64,000 bases of DNA from NCBI GenBank assembly GCA_026545765.1, contig CM048843.1:7050001-7114000 (forward strand), written 5' to 3'. Positions 1 to 12,830 of this stretch are shown piece after piece. A model generated the notes under the pieces. The model was not told the DNA's origin, did not search any database, and saw only the letters and a program-made list of their open reading frames with translations. The stretch's first letter is position 1, and each line of letters begins with the position of its first letter. A program made the translations under genes and the position numbers. Origin of the DNA: Plantago major (lineage: Eukaryota > Streptophyta > Magnoliopsida > Lamiales > Plantaginaceae).

Positions 1-2687
1 TAAAATATAATATTCATGACATACAAATAATTATGTTTTTTTTATCAAAAATCAACTAAATATGTGTATTATAGGAAAGATTAATAGAATTTCACATTAA
101 AATATGTAGGGCGGAATGTTAAAATGTCAATCGAATTATACGTAGCTACGCCCCTGATTAGACAACAAAGTATGGATCTTAATGCAAAGTATGGAGAGAT
201 GTGACAATATTGTTTGATAATGGTACGTAGGTTTAGAGGGTTAATTAAGTATAGACAAGAATACCTGGTCCCCATAAATAGCCAAGTTCGTGTCTTTGAT
301 TAGTCTGATCAAAGTCACATTAAACTGTTACTAGATGATACTAGTATGGTATGGTATAGTACTATCTTATCTCATTCTTGCATGAATCTCTAATGTTAAG
401 TCATTTTCTACAAAAACTCACACCTAACAATCAAATTATTGCAACCATTTGACAATACATATATGATAAGTATATATTTATTTTCAATTATATGGAGTTT
501 TATTTTTATGATATCTTCTAAGAATACATCGACCAAGAGGTACAAGTAACATTACAATAAAGTGTGGCTAGATTAGCTTGGTTTCAACAAATTAGGCCAT
601 ATGGCCAACCGCGTTATCTTGCATTAGGCATGGGAAAGGAGCAATTATTGTTGGGATATAATATATGACACCCTGGAAATTTAGCGTGATCATGCATATA
701 TAAATGTTATATTAGTAGACATACACCATGCATATTCCTTGTACAATAACTTTTAAGTGATTTTTAAAATAAATCGTAAAGTCTCCATACAAATGAACAA
801 ATATTATACATATGCAACTTGTGCGACACCATCACTAGTAAATTATTTGTTCAAAAGGTCGGATTTAGACATGAAAGGACCGGATTTTTCACATACATGG
901 AGCAATTTTCCCTTAATTCTCCACTTAATGGTTCTCTGGCGATAATTCCAATAATAATAATGATCATAATAATAAGATGTCAAAATCCTACGTGGGCCAA
1001 ACATTGTACCTTAGTTAAGTCAAGCGTCACACGTGTGTTGTTGCAAGCCATGTGCCTTCGATTTTCGTCAATTTGATTTCTCAAATCTACATATCTCAGG
1101 GATTATTAATCGTAATGTTCAATAATGCTTGAAAATGAGTCGGAAGAAAGAAAGAACCAGATAGGCAGAGTGCGATAGCAAAGAAGACGGTTCATAATTG
1201 TATTTGTATCCATCATCTAGTTTTTGCCCCGTCGAGTAAGTCGATACTCATCGACTCGATGAGTATGGTGATGTAATAATAGATATTTTCGTGTAACACA
1301 CCATCCTTATAATAATACACTGAAACTATCTTCTTTCTCCTTAAAGAAAAATATCGATCCGGGATAACTTGGTTTGGTCAATACACTTCCATTCCATTTG
1401 AAAGCCCGGACTTTTTGTATAGTTGAGAAATCTATTTATTTATATTATTATTTTTATTTCTTTGACGATTTAAACCTCTTTGGTGAGTCTGTTTGAGTGA
1501 AAGTGAAGTTGTTATAGTATTACATCTCATCTAAAAACTCGAGTGAAAGTTTGGTTGTTGATAATATATTATTTCTCCAATATTCTGTTACACTGGTGGA
1601 CAGTTTCACTTATATATTTCTCGAGTTTGTTTTCGTGAAATCCAGATTAGGCCGGAGGTTCTAATGATGATAAATTTTCATCTCATAAAAATTTTTAACT
1701 TTTAAAATAATCGTGAAATCTAATTATCGATTACTCAATAGTTGTGAATAAAGTGAAGACACTCAACGGAGGTCTGAGTAATTCAGAATTTTACACATAA
1801 CATTGTGGGGTCAAATAACAAAAAAGTAAAAAAAAAAAAAAGCTAAATTACGCATGGTAACTTTAAGTGGCTTGTGTAAAGGAGCAAAACGTTTTTTCTC
1901 CAAACATTTTCACATAACCACTTGCGAATTGTGATTCCAAAGAATTATGAGTAAAATCATTTTCTCCCAAATAATTTCGTTCCTGATAAGAAAAAGAAAT
2001 GTTTTTACCTTCTAGTAATTAATTAATTAATTATATTAATTGAGAATACACGTTTTTTTAAGAATTTATGTTTTGCATATACAATAAATGATATATCAAC
2101 TAACTGAATACTTCATTAAATAAATTACAGCACTCCATTCGGCAAAATAACGCTTAATTTCGGAGAAAATAACAACCGGACAGTACAAATTGGTTTGAAT
2201 AATAATTATCCATCACATATCAAATTGCTATGTGAATGCAATCTGCCCGACAGAATTTGGTGGTGCTAAATTACAGAAAAAATACTACTATAAAATAAAA
2301 CAATGGAAGTGATAATAATTTAGCTAGAGAAGACTGAAAAGTATATGTACGAAAACAATAAAGACGCACGCACGATCCCTTGGATTTTCATACATAAAGT
2401 AGAACAACTCATCCGGTCCCTTGGTCGCTAGAAATCCATTTATATGTCAAAAATTTATGTTACCTTTTCACTAATTACTACTCATCATGTAATATTTGTA
2501 ACACTAAAGATATTTATTATTATAAAGTGTATTCAGTACTAAATTAGATTGTTGTTGTGAAAATTATTTTCAACTTCAACCCACGTGAAATTGGTTCATG
2601 GATTCACGATTTAAACATCTTGTTCAAAATAGAATGGCAGAACAAAAAGGTATACATATTTTTTTTTTTTTAAACAATTTGGCAAAC
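1..2687. other. AT-rich intergenic DNA
   Basis: No coding region, RNA gene or delimitable repeat is recognised here. The short open frames lack family resemblance and splice context. An A-rich tract lies near 1828-1842 and a T run at about 2659-2671, just beyond the 3' end of the transporter gene on the minus strand. The transporter's 3' UTR and polyadenylation site should lie in the last few hundred bases, but I cannot place them. Confidence 0.5.
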
Positions 2688-5600
2688 TCAGGTAGCTGGA
2701 AAACATCTGTTAAGTGGACCTGGTAATCTATAGAACTCATCGTTCCTAACATCTTTGTTATATATCATGAACTTATCCCACCAATACGATCCGTTGTCTT
2801 TGCGATTTTGAGCAGCATCGGTTCCTTGGGGGAGCATGCAGTCGAGCAGAAGAGCGACAATAACTGCTACTGTCGCGTGTGACATGAGGAGGGATGATAT
2901 TACTTCATAGAACTGCATTTCATCAACACAACATTTCTTTATTCCTATCAATACAACTCAATATTGTTTTATTTTTTCAAAATATTTTTGAATTTGGTTA
3001 AGTCAGTGCATACCCCGCCTGGATTTGGATTGTTCTCTCTGAAGTGTTGCGGCAGAGAAAGTCCAACGAAGAATGACAACCCGAGTACTAGCTTCGATCT
3101 GAAACTGTTCAGGTTGCAGAATTGGAGAAATCCAAGGCCTGCTGATGCTGCATGTGATTGAAGGTTCTTAGAACATGTCAAGTTACATAAATTTACGAAA
3201 AGAAAACTTAAAATCGGAAAAGAGGCACATACAAACATAACCGAAGAAAATGCAGTATGACGCTGCCATCATTGGTGTTGGTATTGCAGCAAAAATCGCC
3301 CCAAATTTTCCTGGTGCATGAAAATAGGCTCAGTTCATCTTATGAAATGATCACATGAAACTAAGATTGTGAAAGTTCAAACATACCTAACATGGAGAAG
3401 AGAATCATAAAGCCCGATGAAATTTGAACAACTCTTCTACTTCCAGCTTTTGTCAGGGCTAATAGACCTGCATTTTCTCTGCATATGCAACCAAAAACTT
3501 CTCAGAGAATCTGTTCAATAAAAGATACGCATGGAGTACGAAATCCAGCTCAATACTATTATAGTCACGCGTGTTACAAGAGCAAGGTTTATAGTGTAAA
3601 TGAGGTTCTATCTACTTGCAGTCTCTGTGTACATGTAAGACTAGTACAAATCAATATTGAAATTTTGTTTTCTTACACTGTTGCCATGGAGCAAGTGACA
3701 CCTCCGAAAACTGCATTAAGCAATGTGCCAACCCCCTAAAACGTATAAGATGTTCATTAGTTCACTGATGCATAAAAACACGAGTTCTCTGTTCATTAGA
3801 ACCTCCATGACAGTTTTTAGTCTTACCAGCCAGCCGACACCACGACTAATTACAGAAGGTGGAACTGGTGTTGCACTGCCGTATCTGGCTGCTGCAATAA
3901 ACGAACCAGTCGACTGCCAACATAAAGTAAACAGCACAAGTAAAAGATGAGGTTTTGCTCATTAGCTTTCTTGTGCATGTATGCAATATGAAATACAACT
4001 ACACTACATATTACTAGTAGTTAGTCCAGTTGCTTTATTGAAAGAAAATTCTAATAATATAGAGAACTCCTATTCAAGAGTTTATGTTATCAAAATACAC
4101 CTAAATATGCCATGGTCATGGATAAGAACTGTATAGTCATGCGTGTAAGAACTGTATAGTCATGCTGTGTACAAGACCTCAGTTGCAGCAACGAATGAAG
4201 CAACCATTGCGGCAAGTACATCTTTGGTTCTAAAAGTTGGAGGCCCCCATTGGAATGGACAAGGTACGTAAAACCTGAAAGTTATGGAAACACAAAATCA
4301 TAAGACGTCCAATGATCTAAAAAAGCGTTCGGTACAAAAGTTGTCGGCCTAAACGAGTCAGGCTAGTTCATGTATACGTGAGAAGAAAAAAGAGAAAGAA
4401 GTTGAGCAGATAACAATACCAAGGAGCGCCGCTTATGAGACCAGAGCCATCAGTTCGGCAACTAGCATTTCCAGATTTCTTAAAAGCACCACTCCAAGTT
4501 AGAATGGACGCGTAAATCCAAACTATCACGAAAGAGAACAGAAGAGCGTATCTATCACAGACAGGCCTCTTTTGCTTTGTCCATATTGGGAGATACTGCA
4601 GTAATAATTCTGCAGTAAGAATTCAAATATTTCTAGCTAAAACAAATGTGAAGCGAGTTTAATGTATAATCCGTTTGTTCATATATTTGTCCGTTTACAA
4701 AAAAAAAAAGACAATAACGAGTCACGAAGATTGAGTTGTATGTGTCGTACTTGTGAGATGACGATTATGAGAACTAGCTCGGGTATCCCCACTTCAAGAC
4801 ATTTAGCTATCTACAAGGGCCAAAAAGAGAATTAATAGTTCAAGATTTCAATGACTGTCAATTTATCAGCAAAGTAATTTATGTTCGACGAATCATGCTG
4901 TGTTATATGGTGTACAATTATTCTTACCACAGGAAAACCAAGATGGTATAGTCCAAGTCCAGTGAGAGAAACCAGTGGAACCATTGAGAGAGGGCTAAAT
5001 AGCCTATAAACCACATAACAAAACTGAATGAACAACGAAATCTCTTGTTACTGTCTCATGAAACGTATTCGTAGCAAACTGACCTTATTATGTTTCTCCA
5101 CAAACCAACGAAGCCGATGACCATTAGGAAACATGACGAAATGATCAAAGCACCTTGAATGTCCCTCATTGTTTGCAAAAATCTCTGAGAAACAAAAATT
5201 GGAATTCAACAGTGAGAAAAGATCAATTTCTTTTGGAAAATAAAATGTACGTCAAGGAGCAAGAATGGGTTAATTGAAGTCACCAGCTCAGGTGGGTGAA
5301 GCGTTCTATATCTTCCTTCACGGATGATAGAAGTTGCAGGAACCACGAACGCATAGGATCCGCCTATAACTGATGGTAGCCTAGTGCCGAAAAATGAATG
5401 CAATAGTGTATTTACGCCAGAAACAAAAAGTAATGTCTGTATTACCTTCGCCTTCTCGCTCTGAAAATGAAAAAAAAAGGTTAAAGCATAATGTAGAAAC
5501 GGGAAAGTAAAACAAAGGATTTCGTACTACATTAAGAAACATGAGCACGAGCTTACATCGGTACCGCCCATTTCTGGAACAAGTATGCTTGGAATCAGGA

Positions 5601-5895
5601 CTATCAAACCAAGAGCTAGAATATAATGCTGAAAACCTAAAGCTACAGAGTCCACTGCACCAATGAGAAGATAAAGGATTCAGATTTTCTGAACTTGCAT
5701 CAATGTATACGAAAAGAAAAAAAATCCATCTTAGCTAAAATACTAACACCATGGTGGTGGACTGTTGACGCAATACTGGACGCCAGGTAGCTGCTCCAGC
5801 ACTGGATGAGGGTGCGCCTCCTCGGGTTTTTTAGCCCCTGTGGTTGCATTTTTGGGAGCATTTGCATTGTTGGCAGCATTTGCATTCTCAGCCAT
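2688..5895 (-). CDS. nucleobase-ascorbate transporter (NAT/NCS2 family)
   Basis: Membrane permease of the nucleobase-cation symporter 2 family; plant members move purines, uracil and related compounds, usually at the plasma membrane. Exons, read 5' to 3' on the minus strand: 5895-5748, 5654-5557, 5460-5284, 5184-5084, 5003-4928, 4810-4751, 4595-4420, 4274-4178, 3913-3827, 3735-3677, 3478-3387, 3310-3233, 3147-3014, 2912-2688. They sum to 1608 nt, one unbroken frame of 535 residues plus stop; all introns are GT..AG. Family marks: PHPVLEQLPGVQYC near residues 29-42 before the first helix, the QH pair at 58-59, ESTG at 311-314, and the NAT signature ENAGLLALTK at 361-370. Length and exon number fit plant NAT genes. 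One donor (GTCTTG at 4177) is weak. The start ATG at 5895 gives the expected N-terminal tail. Which of the plant NAT1-8-type paralogues it is cannot be said. No lesion is seen, so it looks functional; substrate is inferred only from the family. Confidence 0.93.
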
Positions 5896-7590
5896 TTTCC
5901 CAGACTAAGAACTTTAACAGAATGACAATAGCAGTATCCTTGTGATGGGCTATTTGTAATATGACCAACACAATATAATCTTGCAATGATATTGTAACTC
6001 ATCAAATAATTTATTACTGATAAATAATTTGAGGGAGAGAATAATTGATTCTTGATTCTGAACATAATTGCGAGAGACAAGTTTCTCTTGGTATTAGATG
6101 CATTCAAACCAATTTAAACCGTTTGATGCTAAGGGATATCAAATTATCAAATAGTAGAATTGTTTATTTGTGAAATTATGATGAACTTATTTTTCCTGAT
6201 TCCGGTTCATTTAACCTATTAAATGGCACATGTGAAAATGAGTTTGCCCAGAAATTCAAGTTTCTTTTCCTTTCCTAGACATAGAGTTCTTCACCATTCA
6301 GTCAGGTATTATTCTAGGAACTGAGAAACCTCGAAGACTTGAACAGAAACATAGGTACAACAGTTCCAGAAACCGATTTCAACAATTTCGAACGAGAAAC
6401 AACCCATAGAATTAACAGAATGCTCAATCAAGAACCACTATATTGTCTACGAACTGAGATGATCATGCTCATTTATAAAAACCTCTGCTCAATCCATTGG
6501 ATCTGTAGACAGAATGGTATATACACAGATCATGGATTTTAAATAACATAAATGTTTCTAAGAACCTACATCATCCAAGAAACTGCTTGGTGATTGCTTG
6601 AAACAGATTGCAGGCGTAGGACATCATCAACAATCATCTTTCATATAGACATGATAAATCCAGAAACCGATTTGGTGCGAGCTTTGGTTACTCCCGACTT
6701 AGTGAATTCCTGAAAAAGAGTGAAAAACAAAATTACATGAATCTGATGATCGAATGACAAGTGCATTTCTCCAAACTAAATGCGTATAGACATATACAGA
6801 ACTGACGCAATATTAGAGTAATCTATAGGGGGTCATAGAGTCAATAATTCTATTTCCACCCCTGTTCGAACTCACAAAGAAGGCCTCAGTGACCAACGTT
6901 GTACACTTGGTCATTCTTGTTGCAGAAAGCCAATTTGTTTTATTAATGTTGGAACTTTGAACTATAGGATGCAATTATCTCAGTGCGTTCAACTTCGACA
7001 AACAAAGACTCGTTCATATTCTCATTGTAGTATAGAAGTCTGACTATCAGTAGAGTGCTCTATGATGTTCAGATTTTACAAGTAGCCCCATTGCAGAACA
7101 TTCAAACTTATAAGTAGTTAATATACCTAACAAATGTCTCTGCAACTTATTTGCCTTTTCTAATCCTAAAAGTCACCACAATGAATCTATGTGATCAATT
7201 AATTATCATAACTAGAGCAAGATTATTTGCAGGGTGTTTCGTCCAGAACAGGACCACAAGGCACCCTGACTTGTTCATAACATGGAATTAATGAAGTCAA
7301 CCAGCATGAGAGCCGTGGTAATCAGAGCTTACAGTTGTTTCAGCTCAATCAAGCAAGACCGATGCTGAATAAGACCAAACTAAACTATGGAAGCATTTTG
7401 AAATCAATTCCAAATTCAAATGCACGCTCTTTGAAGACACCAATTTTATCTCATAAGCATATAATGCTACGAAAACATTTCCAGCTTACAACCAAGCTCA
7501 AAATGCAAGTATTCTAATCCACAGAAAAACACAATTTTAAACTCCAAACACGGAAACACAACAGGTAGCACGACCACTATAGGAGCAGAG
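5896..7590. other. intergenic or UTR stretch between two minus-strand genes
   Basis: This holds the 5' flank of the transporter gene and the 3' side of the repeat-protein gene. A possible last exon of the latter lies at 6641-6709 on the minus strand: it follows a good acceptor (TTTTTCAG) and reads GAATTC.. to a TGA at 6641-6643, but its phase does not match the predicted donor at 7676, so the link is uncertain. Nothing else is recognised. Confidence 0.3.
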
Positions 7591-7670
7591 AGTTCACAAT
7601 CATTCACAACAAAATATAGTAGCAACAGACAGTTCACAATCATTCACAACAAAATATAGTAGCAAGAGAG
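7591..7670. repeat. 40-bp tandem duplication
   Basis: Two adjacent 40-bp units at 7591-7630 and 7631-7670 share their first 35 bases exactly (beginning AGTTCACAATCATTCACAAC). The second unit ends next to the predicted splice donor (GTAAAC at 7676-7671) of the neighbouring gene, so the duplication probably lies in its intron or at the end of its long open frame. Confidence 0.9.
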
Positions 7671-7676
7671 GTTTAC

Positions 7677-10212
7677 CGCTGGAGTCAGATTCAGCATCAT
7701 TAGCACCACAGGGTTTCTCTTCCCTTTTCACCCAAACCACATGGCTATAGCTCTGATTCATTTGCAAGGCTCCATATCTACAAGTGCTTGCAGAATTCCT
7801 ATAGCCAAAAGCTGATCTCGAGCCACCAAAAGCCGGACGACCAAAATTCCTTCTTACATTTCCACCCCTATTCCAATAATTTCTCCTAAACTCATCATCT
7901 CTCCCTCCCGACTTTTTATCATCTTTCTCTCTGTCCACCTCCAAACTTTCAGCCTTATTCTTATTCTCCACCGCCATGTTATTCTCATCCAATTCTGCCC
8001 CTTGAGCATTATCCATCACCACTAAATTATCTAGTTTGGCACCAACCTCTGAAATTTTGCTCTCTGTCGCCTTTTCTGAATTCTTTTCCTCTTGTACTTC
8101 AGCCTTATTTCCAGAGATTGCAGAATCCATAGAGCCAACAACATTTGCTTCAGTCCTCGATCTCGCATTACCTGATTTCCAACGACCAAACCCAGAACTC
8201 CCAAATTTTCTTCCCAGATTCCCTCCTCTATTCCAATTTCTCTTAAACTCATTTCTACCTTCCCCTTCTTCGCTATCTCTTGCCATGTGTGCCTTTGAAC
8301 TCTCAGCATTATTCTTGTTCTCCACCACAATGATATTCTCGTTCAATCCATCCCCTGGCACATTAGCTGTAACCTTTAAATCAACGGGCTTGACACCAAC
8401 CTCTAAGGCTTCACCCCCTTGCATCTGCTCAAAATTTTGCTCCGCTTCTTTTCCCTCAAACTCATGCACTTCATCTTTACTTCCAGAGCTTGCAGAATTC
8501 ATAGAAACAACATCTGTTTCAGTCCTCGATCTCACATTACCAGACCTGCCACCACCAAACCTAGAATGCCCAAATTTTATTCGTACATTCTCTCCTTTAT
8601 GCCAATTTCTCCTAAAGGGATCTCGACCATTCCTTACTTCAACTTTGGCCATTTGTGCCTCCGAAATCTCAGCTATATTCTTATCCTCCACTGCAATGTT
8701 ATTCACATTCAATTCAGCCTCTTGAACAATATCTTTCACCACTAAACAATCTAGACTGACACCAATCTCACTCTCTTCCACCTTTTCTGAATCTCCTTCA
8801 TCTTCATGTATTTCAGCTTTACTTCCAGGACCTGCAGAACTCCTATAGCCAACAACATTCTTCTCCCTCCACAGCATCTCATTACCTGATCTCACACCAC
8901 CAAATTTTCTACACACAGGATCATTTCTACAGTTTCTCCTAAACCCATATCTTCTTTCCCCCCTCTCACCATATTTCACCCTGTCCACCTCCAAACTCTT
9001 CTCCTGTATACTATGATCATTTAATCCCTCCCCAGGAATTCTCTCTGTCATCTCCAAACCATCATCTAGTGTAACTCCAACCTCCAAACTCTCACTCTCT
9101 GACATTTTTCCACTTTGCTCCTCTCCATTACCATTAGAACTATAGTTTTTACTCTCATTATGCCCAACATTCATTTCCATCCTCACACCACCAAAATTTC
9201 TTCCTGGTTTTTCACCTCTATTCGATCTCCTGAATCTATCCCTCGTCTTACCTTTCCTCCCCCCATTCCTTTTGCCCGCCTCCCGACTCTCTCCCTCAGT
9301 CTTTCTATCCACACCAACATTATTGTCATCCAAACCCTCCTCTACAACTCCATCTTTCACCTCCAAAACCTCACTCTCACCCACCTTTCCTGAACTTTTC
9401 TCCACTGCATTACCCCCAGACATATAGCCTTCGCTCCGGTCACCACCCTTTCTTCCCTTTCTCCTTTTCCCTTTCCACTTGTTACCTTTCCTCTTCTCAC
9501 CATCCACCTTCCCATTTAACATTTCCTCACCACCGTTCACACCGCCATCCATTCTATCTCTGTACTCCATCGAAGCATTCCTACCTACTGGATCATCGCC
9601 ATTTCTCCTAAATCTCACAGACAAACCACTCTCAGACTCTATCCTTCCATTACTACTACTGTTCCCAACCAAATTTCCCACCTTCAATCTATCTTTCGCA
9701 ATAGTTCTCTCTACTGTATACCCATTCCTCCCCTGCATTCGATCATCACCTATCCCCAATTGCTTCTCCTTCCCCTTGTCTACACCAATCTGCACACCCA
9801 CTCCATTCTGCTCTATCATTTTCCCCTCATTTTCCACACCACTCTGATTCTGATCCTGATTCTGCTTCAGTTTCTCCTCCTCCTCCTCCTCTTCCTTAAG
9901 CTTTTTCTCCTGTTCTTTCTTGAGAAGCCATTTCTCTTTCAATTGAGCTAATGTTACATAGTCAGGAGGACACCAACTCTGATTTTGATTTTGTTTCTGA
10001 ACCTCCTTCCGATTTTGCTTTTCAATCTGCATCCGATTTTGATTCTCAATCTCCTGAATTTGATTCTGTTTCTCCTTCTCCAACTCCTCTTCTTCTTTGA
10101 GCTTTTTCTCTTGTTCCTTCTTGAGAAGCCATTTCTCTTTGAGCTGAGCTAACGTCACGTAGTTTGGAGGAAAAAATGGAGGCTTCTTTATCCTCTCCCC
10201 GTTTTCATCCAT
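7677..10212 (-). CDS. charged repeat protein of unknown function
   Basis: I do not recognise a named family. The main exon encodes about 845 residues starting at ATG 10212 (MDENGERIKK). A further in-frame Met upstream at 10275 would add a hydrophobic leader unlike the rest and was not chosen. The N-terminus holds two copies of a segment with PPxYVTLAQLKEKWLLKKEQ followed by Lys/Glu-rich, coiled-coil-like sequence, joined by a Gln/Asn-rich linker. The remainder is about six degenerate repeats of roughly 100-125 residues; each has a basic anchor of the type FRRN..RG..xRxFGG and an acidic, Ser/Glu-rich spacer containing VENKN-like motifs. The frame stays open to 7600, but a donor (GTAAAC, 7676-7671) suggests an intron and at least one more exon to the left. 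The RG/FGG-like anchors suggest RNA or protein binding, which is inference only. Purine-rich coding explains the many open frames on the other strand. Confidence 0.7.
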
Positions 10213-10275
10213 TGTTATACGCTTCAATAAAAAAAGCAAATTAGAACAGTAAGTAAACAGAAGAAAGATGATCAC

Positions 10276-10933
10276 GCAAAGCGAATTATGAGAATCCCCA
10301 TAGATATTTCTAGGTTTTTACCCTTTCCTGTACAGACTTTGTTGCAGAAAACACCAGCTTAACCAACCTAAATAAATAAAATAACCAGCCCAATCATTAA
10401 TCGGTTAGAAATTACCTGACTAGTCTTCTTCTTTCTTCCTACCAATATCCGATACGTACAACTAATTCTCCGAACCACCACTCAACAAACAATTAGTATT
10501 TCATGTGTATATCTGCGGACTAAAATTAATTGAGGTTAAAAGCTCTATATGATAGGAGTAGGACTATGGTGTATATAAAAAAAATGGAGAATGCAACTAG
10601 GCAACTATCTATGATAGTGAACATTGGCATCAAACAAAGAAGAGTTTGACTCAATGGTATTTCATTATTTAATCGTGTTTCGGGTGGATATATATATAGA
10701 TGGAAGCATATATATTGTCGTTTTAAGCTTTGGATTGATTGAAATAAAAGAAAACGTAATTTCAATTATTAACTTGCATCCCCTTTATTGAAAGAAGTAA
10801 GTATAATAAATGAGGGATCGCTTTCTATAATTTCGCATAAATATAATTTTGTGTTCCATATTATAGAAAATTTTCATTTTTGGATGAGTCATTTTGGGCA
10901 TAATTGCTTTTGACATATTTGTTATGTAACACA
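10276..10933. other. intergenic DNA upstream of the repeat-protein gene
   Basis: AT-rich sequence that should contain the promoter and 5' UTR of the minus-strand repeat-protein gene. A possible 5' UTR acceptor or donor cannot be placed with confidence. No other feature is recognised up to the LINE insertion site. Confidence 0.4.
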
Positions 10934-12344
10934 CTATTGCTGTACTTAACTTAAACACTTCTCAGAAGCATGCGGTTTAAAGGCAAATTTGACAAAGACA
11001 AAAGTCTTCTTTGGTGGGCTCCCCCATGCAGAACAGCAGCGGCTGCTTCGTGCCACGGGATTCGCGGCTGGATCTCTTCCGGTGCGCTATTTGGGTGTTC
11101 CCTTATCCCATCGACGACTCACCATTCAGCAGTACCAACCTCTCCTCGACCGCATCTTAGGACGGATAAAACACTGGACGACGAGACTCCTAAGCTATGC
11201 AGGTAGGGAGCAGTTGATCAAGAGTGTTATCACTTCCATTATTGCTTACTGGCTCCAGGTTTTCCCTTTTCCGAAAGCCATCTTAGATCATATTCAACGG
11301 ATATGCCGGAGGTTCTTATGGAGTGGTAAGGATGGGAATTACCACAAGGCCTTAGTATCATGGCAGCAAATATGTTCCCCCAGGTGTTGTGGTGGTTTGA
11401 ATATCATTAATCTACAGGTATGGAACTCCGCAATTATATCTAAGCTCCTGTGGAAAATCCAAACAAAGGCGGATTCTTTGTGGGTTCGATGGGTTCATAG
11501 CTATTATATAAAAGGTCAAGAGATGGAGGATTGGGTGGTTCCACTATGCAGTTCTACGATCATGAAAGCAATCCTTAGAGTGAGGGAACTCTTGCGCGGC
11601 TCGAATGAATGGGAGGTTCAATTGGCAAGCCCAAGTACTCCGTTCGCAGCATTTACAAGTCTTTGCGATGCAATCTAGCTAAAGTGGAATGGTGCGACCT
11701 GATTATTCGCAACCAAGCACGGCCAAAAGCTATATTCATCCTATGGCTAGCTTTGCATAGGCGCCTAGCAACAAAAGAAAGATTGGCTTTTTTTGGCATC
11801 GATACGGATGGACTATGTAGCTTCTGTGATGAACGTGAGACAGTTGAGCACTTATTTTTCCATTGTCGGGGAACTTATGCGATTTTTCATGGAAGCTTAC
11901 TGTGGCTACGAGTTCCGCACTCCCAGATATTAGATTGGCAACAACTGATAGTCTGGCTACGGAAAATGGCAAAGGGCAAAGGTGGTAAGGCTGTCGTGTT
12001 CTAAACACTCCTGGCAGAATCTTTCTATCACATTTGGCAGGCACCAAAAGAGAAGATCTTCCAGCATCGAGCCATTGATATAGAGGGTATCATTCGATCC
12101 ATTGTCAACATGACGACACTGAGGAGCCGCACAAGGACAGCAACAATGGTGGTTCAGGCTCTTGATATGTACACCACTTAGTTTCCTATTTGATTTATAA
12201 GACACTTTTGTTTACTAGTTATGACATAGCTTTGGGCTTGGAAGTTCTAATCGGCCCCTAAATGTATTACAATGTTTTTGGTATCAATAAGACAAGTTCT
12301 TTCGTTCCAAAAAAAAAAAAAAAAAAAAATCTATTGCTGTACTT
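10934..12344 (+). mobile_element. 5'-truncated LINE (L1-type) with target-site duplication
   Basis: A 14-bp direct repeat, CTATTGCTGTACTT, flanks the insertion at 10934-10947 and 12331-12344. Between them, 10948-12330 is the 3' part of a plant L1-like non-LTR retrotransposon on the plus strand, ending in an A tract (12309-12329). The 5' end lies inside the reverse-transcriptase region, as expected from incomplete reverse transcription. Poly(A) plus an exact duplication shows insertion by target-primed reverse transcription. Confidence 0.93.
10989..12180 (+). pseudogene. LINE ORF2 fragment: RT C-terminus and zf-RVT domain
   Basis: Remnant of an L1-type ORF2 polyprotein. The first frame (10989-11678) carries the region after the RT catalytic core, with YLGVPLSHRRLT and FLWSGKD..HKALVSW motifs typical of plant LINE RTs. 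A frameshift near 11610-11640 moves the reading to a second frame that runs to 12004 and holds the zinc-binding zf-RVT motif CSFCDERETVEHLFFHC. A further shift near 12000 gives a tail ending about 12180. The YxDD active site is missing because of the 5' truncation, so it cannot be active. Confidence 0.88.
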
Positions 12345-12822
12345 TTTTAGTAAAATTTTAACGACTCCAAAATTTAAACCTGCAATTTAGCACGACTTTT
12401 TTTTTTTTTTTTTTTTTTTTGAGAATTGGCCAATTGGGGAAGAAGAGGTGGGTCAAAAATAAAAATAAAAATTATGCATGTATGTTTTTAAAAGAATATT
12501 GATCATTAGTCTCACCCAATATGTTTATTAAATGTTAAATATAATATAATTGTGGTAATTTCAACATTATTATGTAATATTATTTTTAATATATCAGTAT
12601 TTATCTTTTGGAGTATAAGTAAAAATATAATTTTAAATTAACATTGTTAGAATATCTCACTTCACTTATGAGAAGATCATGCAAATAACATATAAGTTGG
12701 ATAACTCCCCCTCTCTCTGTAACAAGGACTTTTAAAGGGAATGATGGTCCAACTTAATATCCTCCCACCGTGAAATCCTGCTTTTCCCCTGCTCGTAGGC
12801 AACTCTCACATAAGAATTGGTA
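12345..12822. other. AT-rich gap with a 24-base T run
   Basis: Contains a T run at about 12397-12420, then AT-rich DNA. The T run could be the tail of a minus-strand retroelement, but no element sequence is recognised after it. Confidence 0.4.
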
Positions 12823-12830
12823 AACGTGAT

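Noticed and set aside
5700-6107. 135-codon minus-strand frame extending the first transporter exon upstream and into the intron.
   Set aside because: The family start is MAENAN at 5895, and a GTTAGT donor follows the PPPW motif; the longer frame is read-through of UTR and intron.
8036-8725. Long plus-strand open frames (8036-8725, 9479-9847 and others) across the repeat protein.
   Set aside because: They are shadows of the purine-rich minus-strand coding sequence and have low-complexity Ser/Leu/Phe content.
12397-12420. 24-base T run as the tail of a minus-strand retroelement.
   Set aside because: No LINE or SINE sequence follows it on the right and no target duplication was found.
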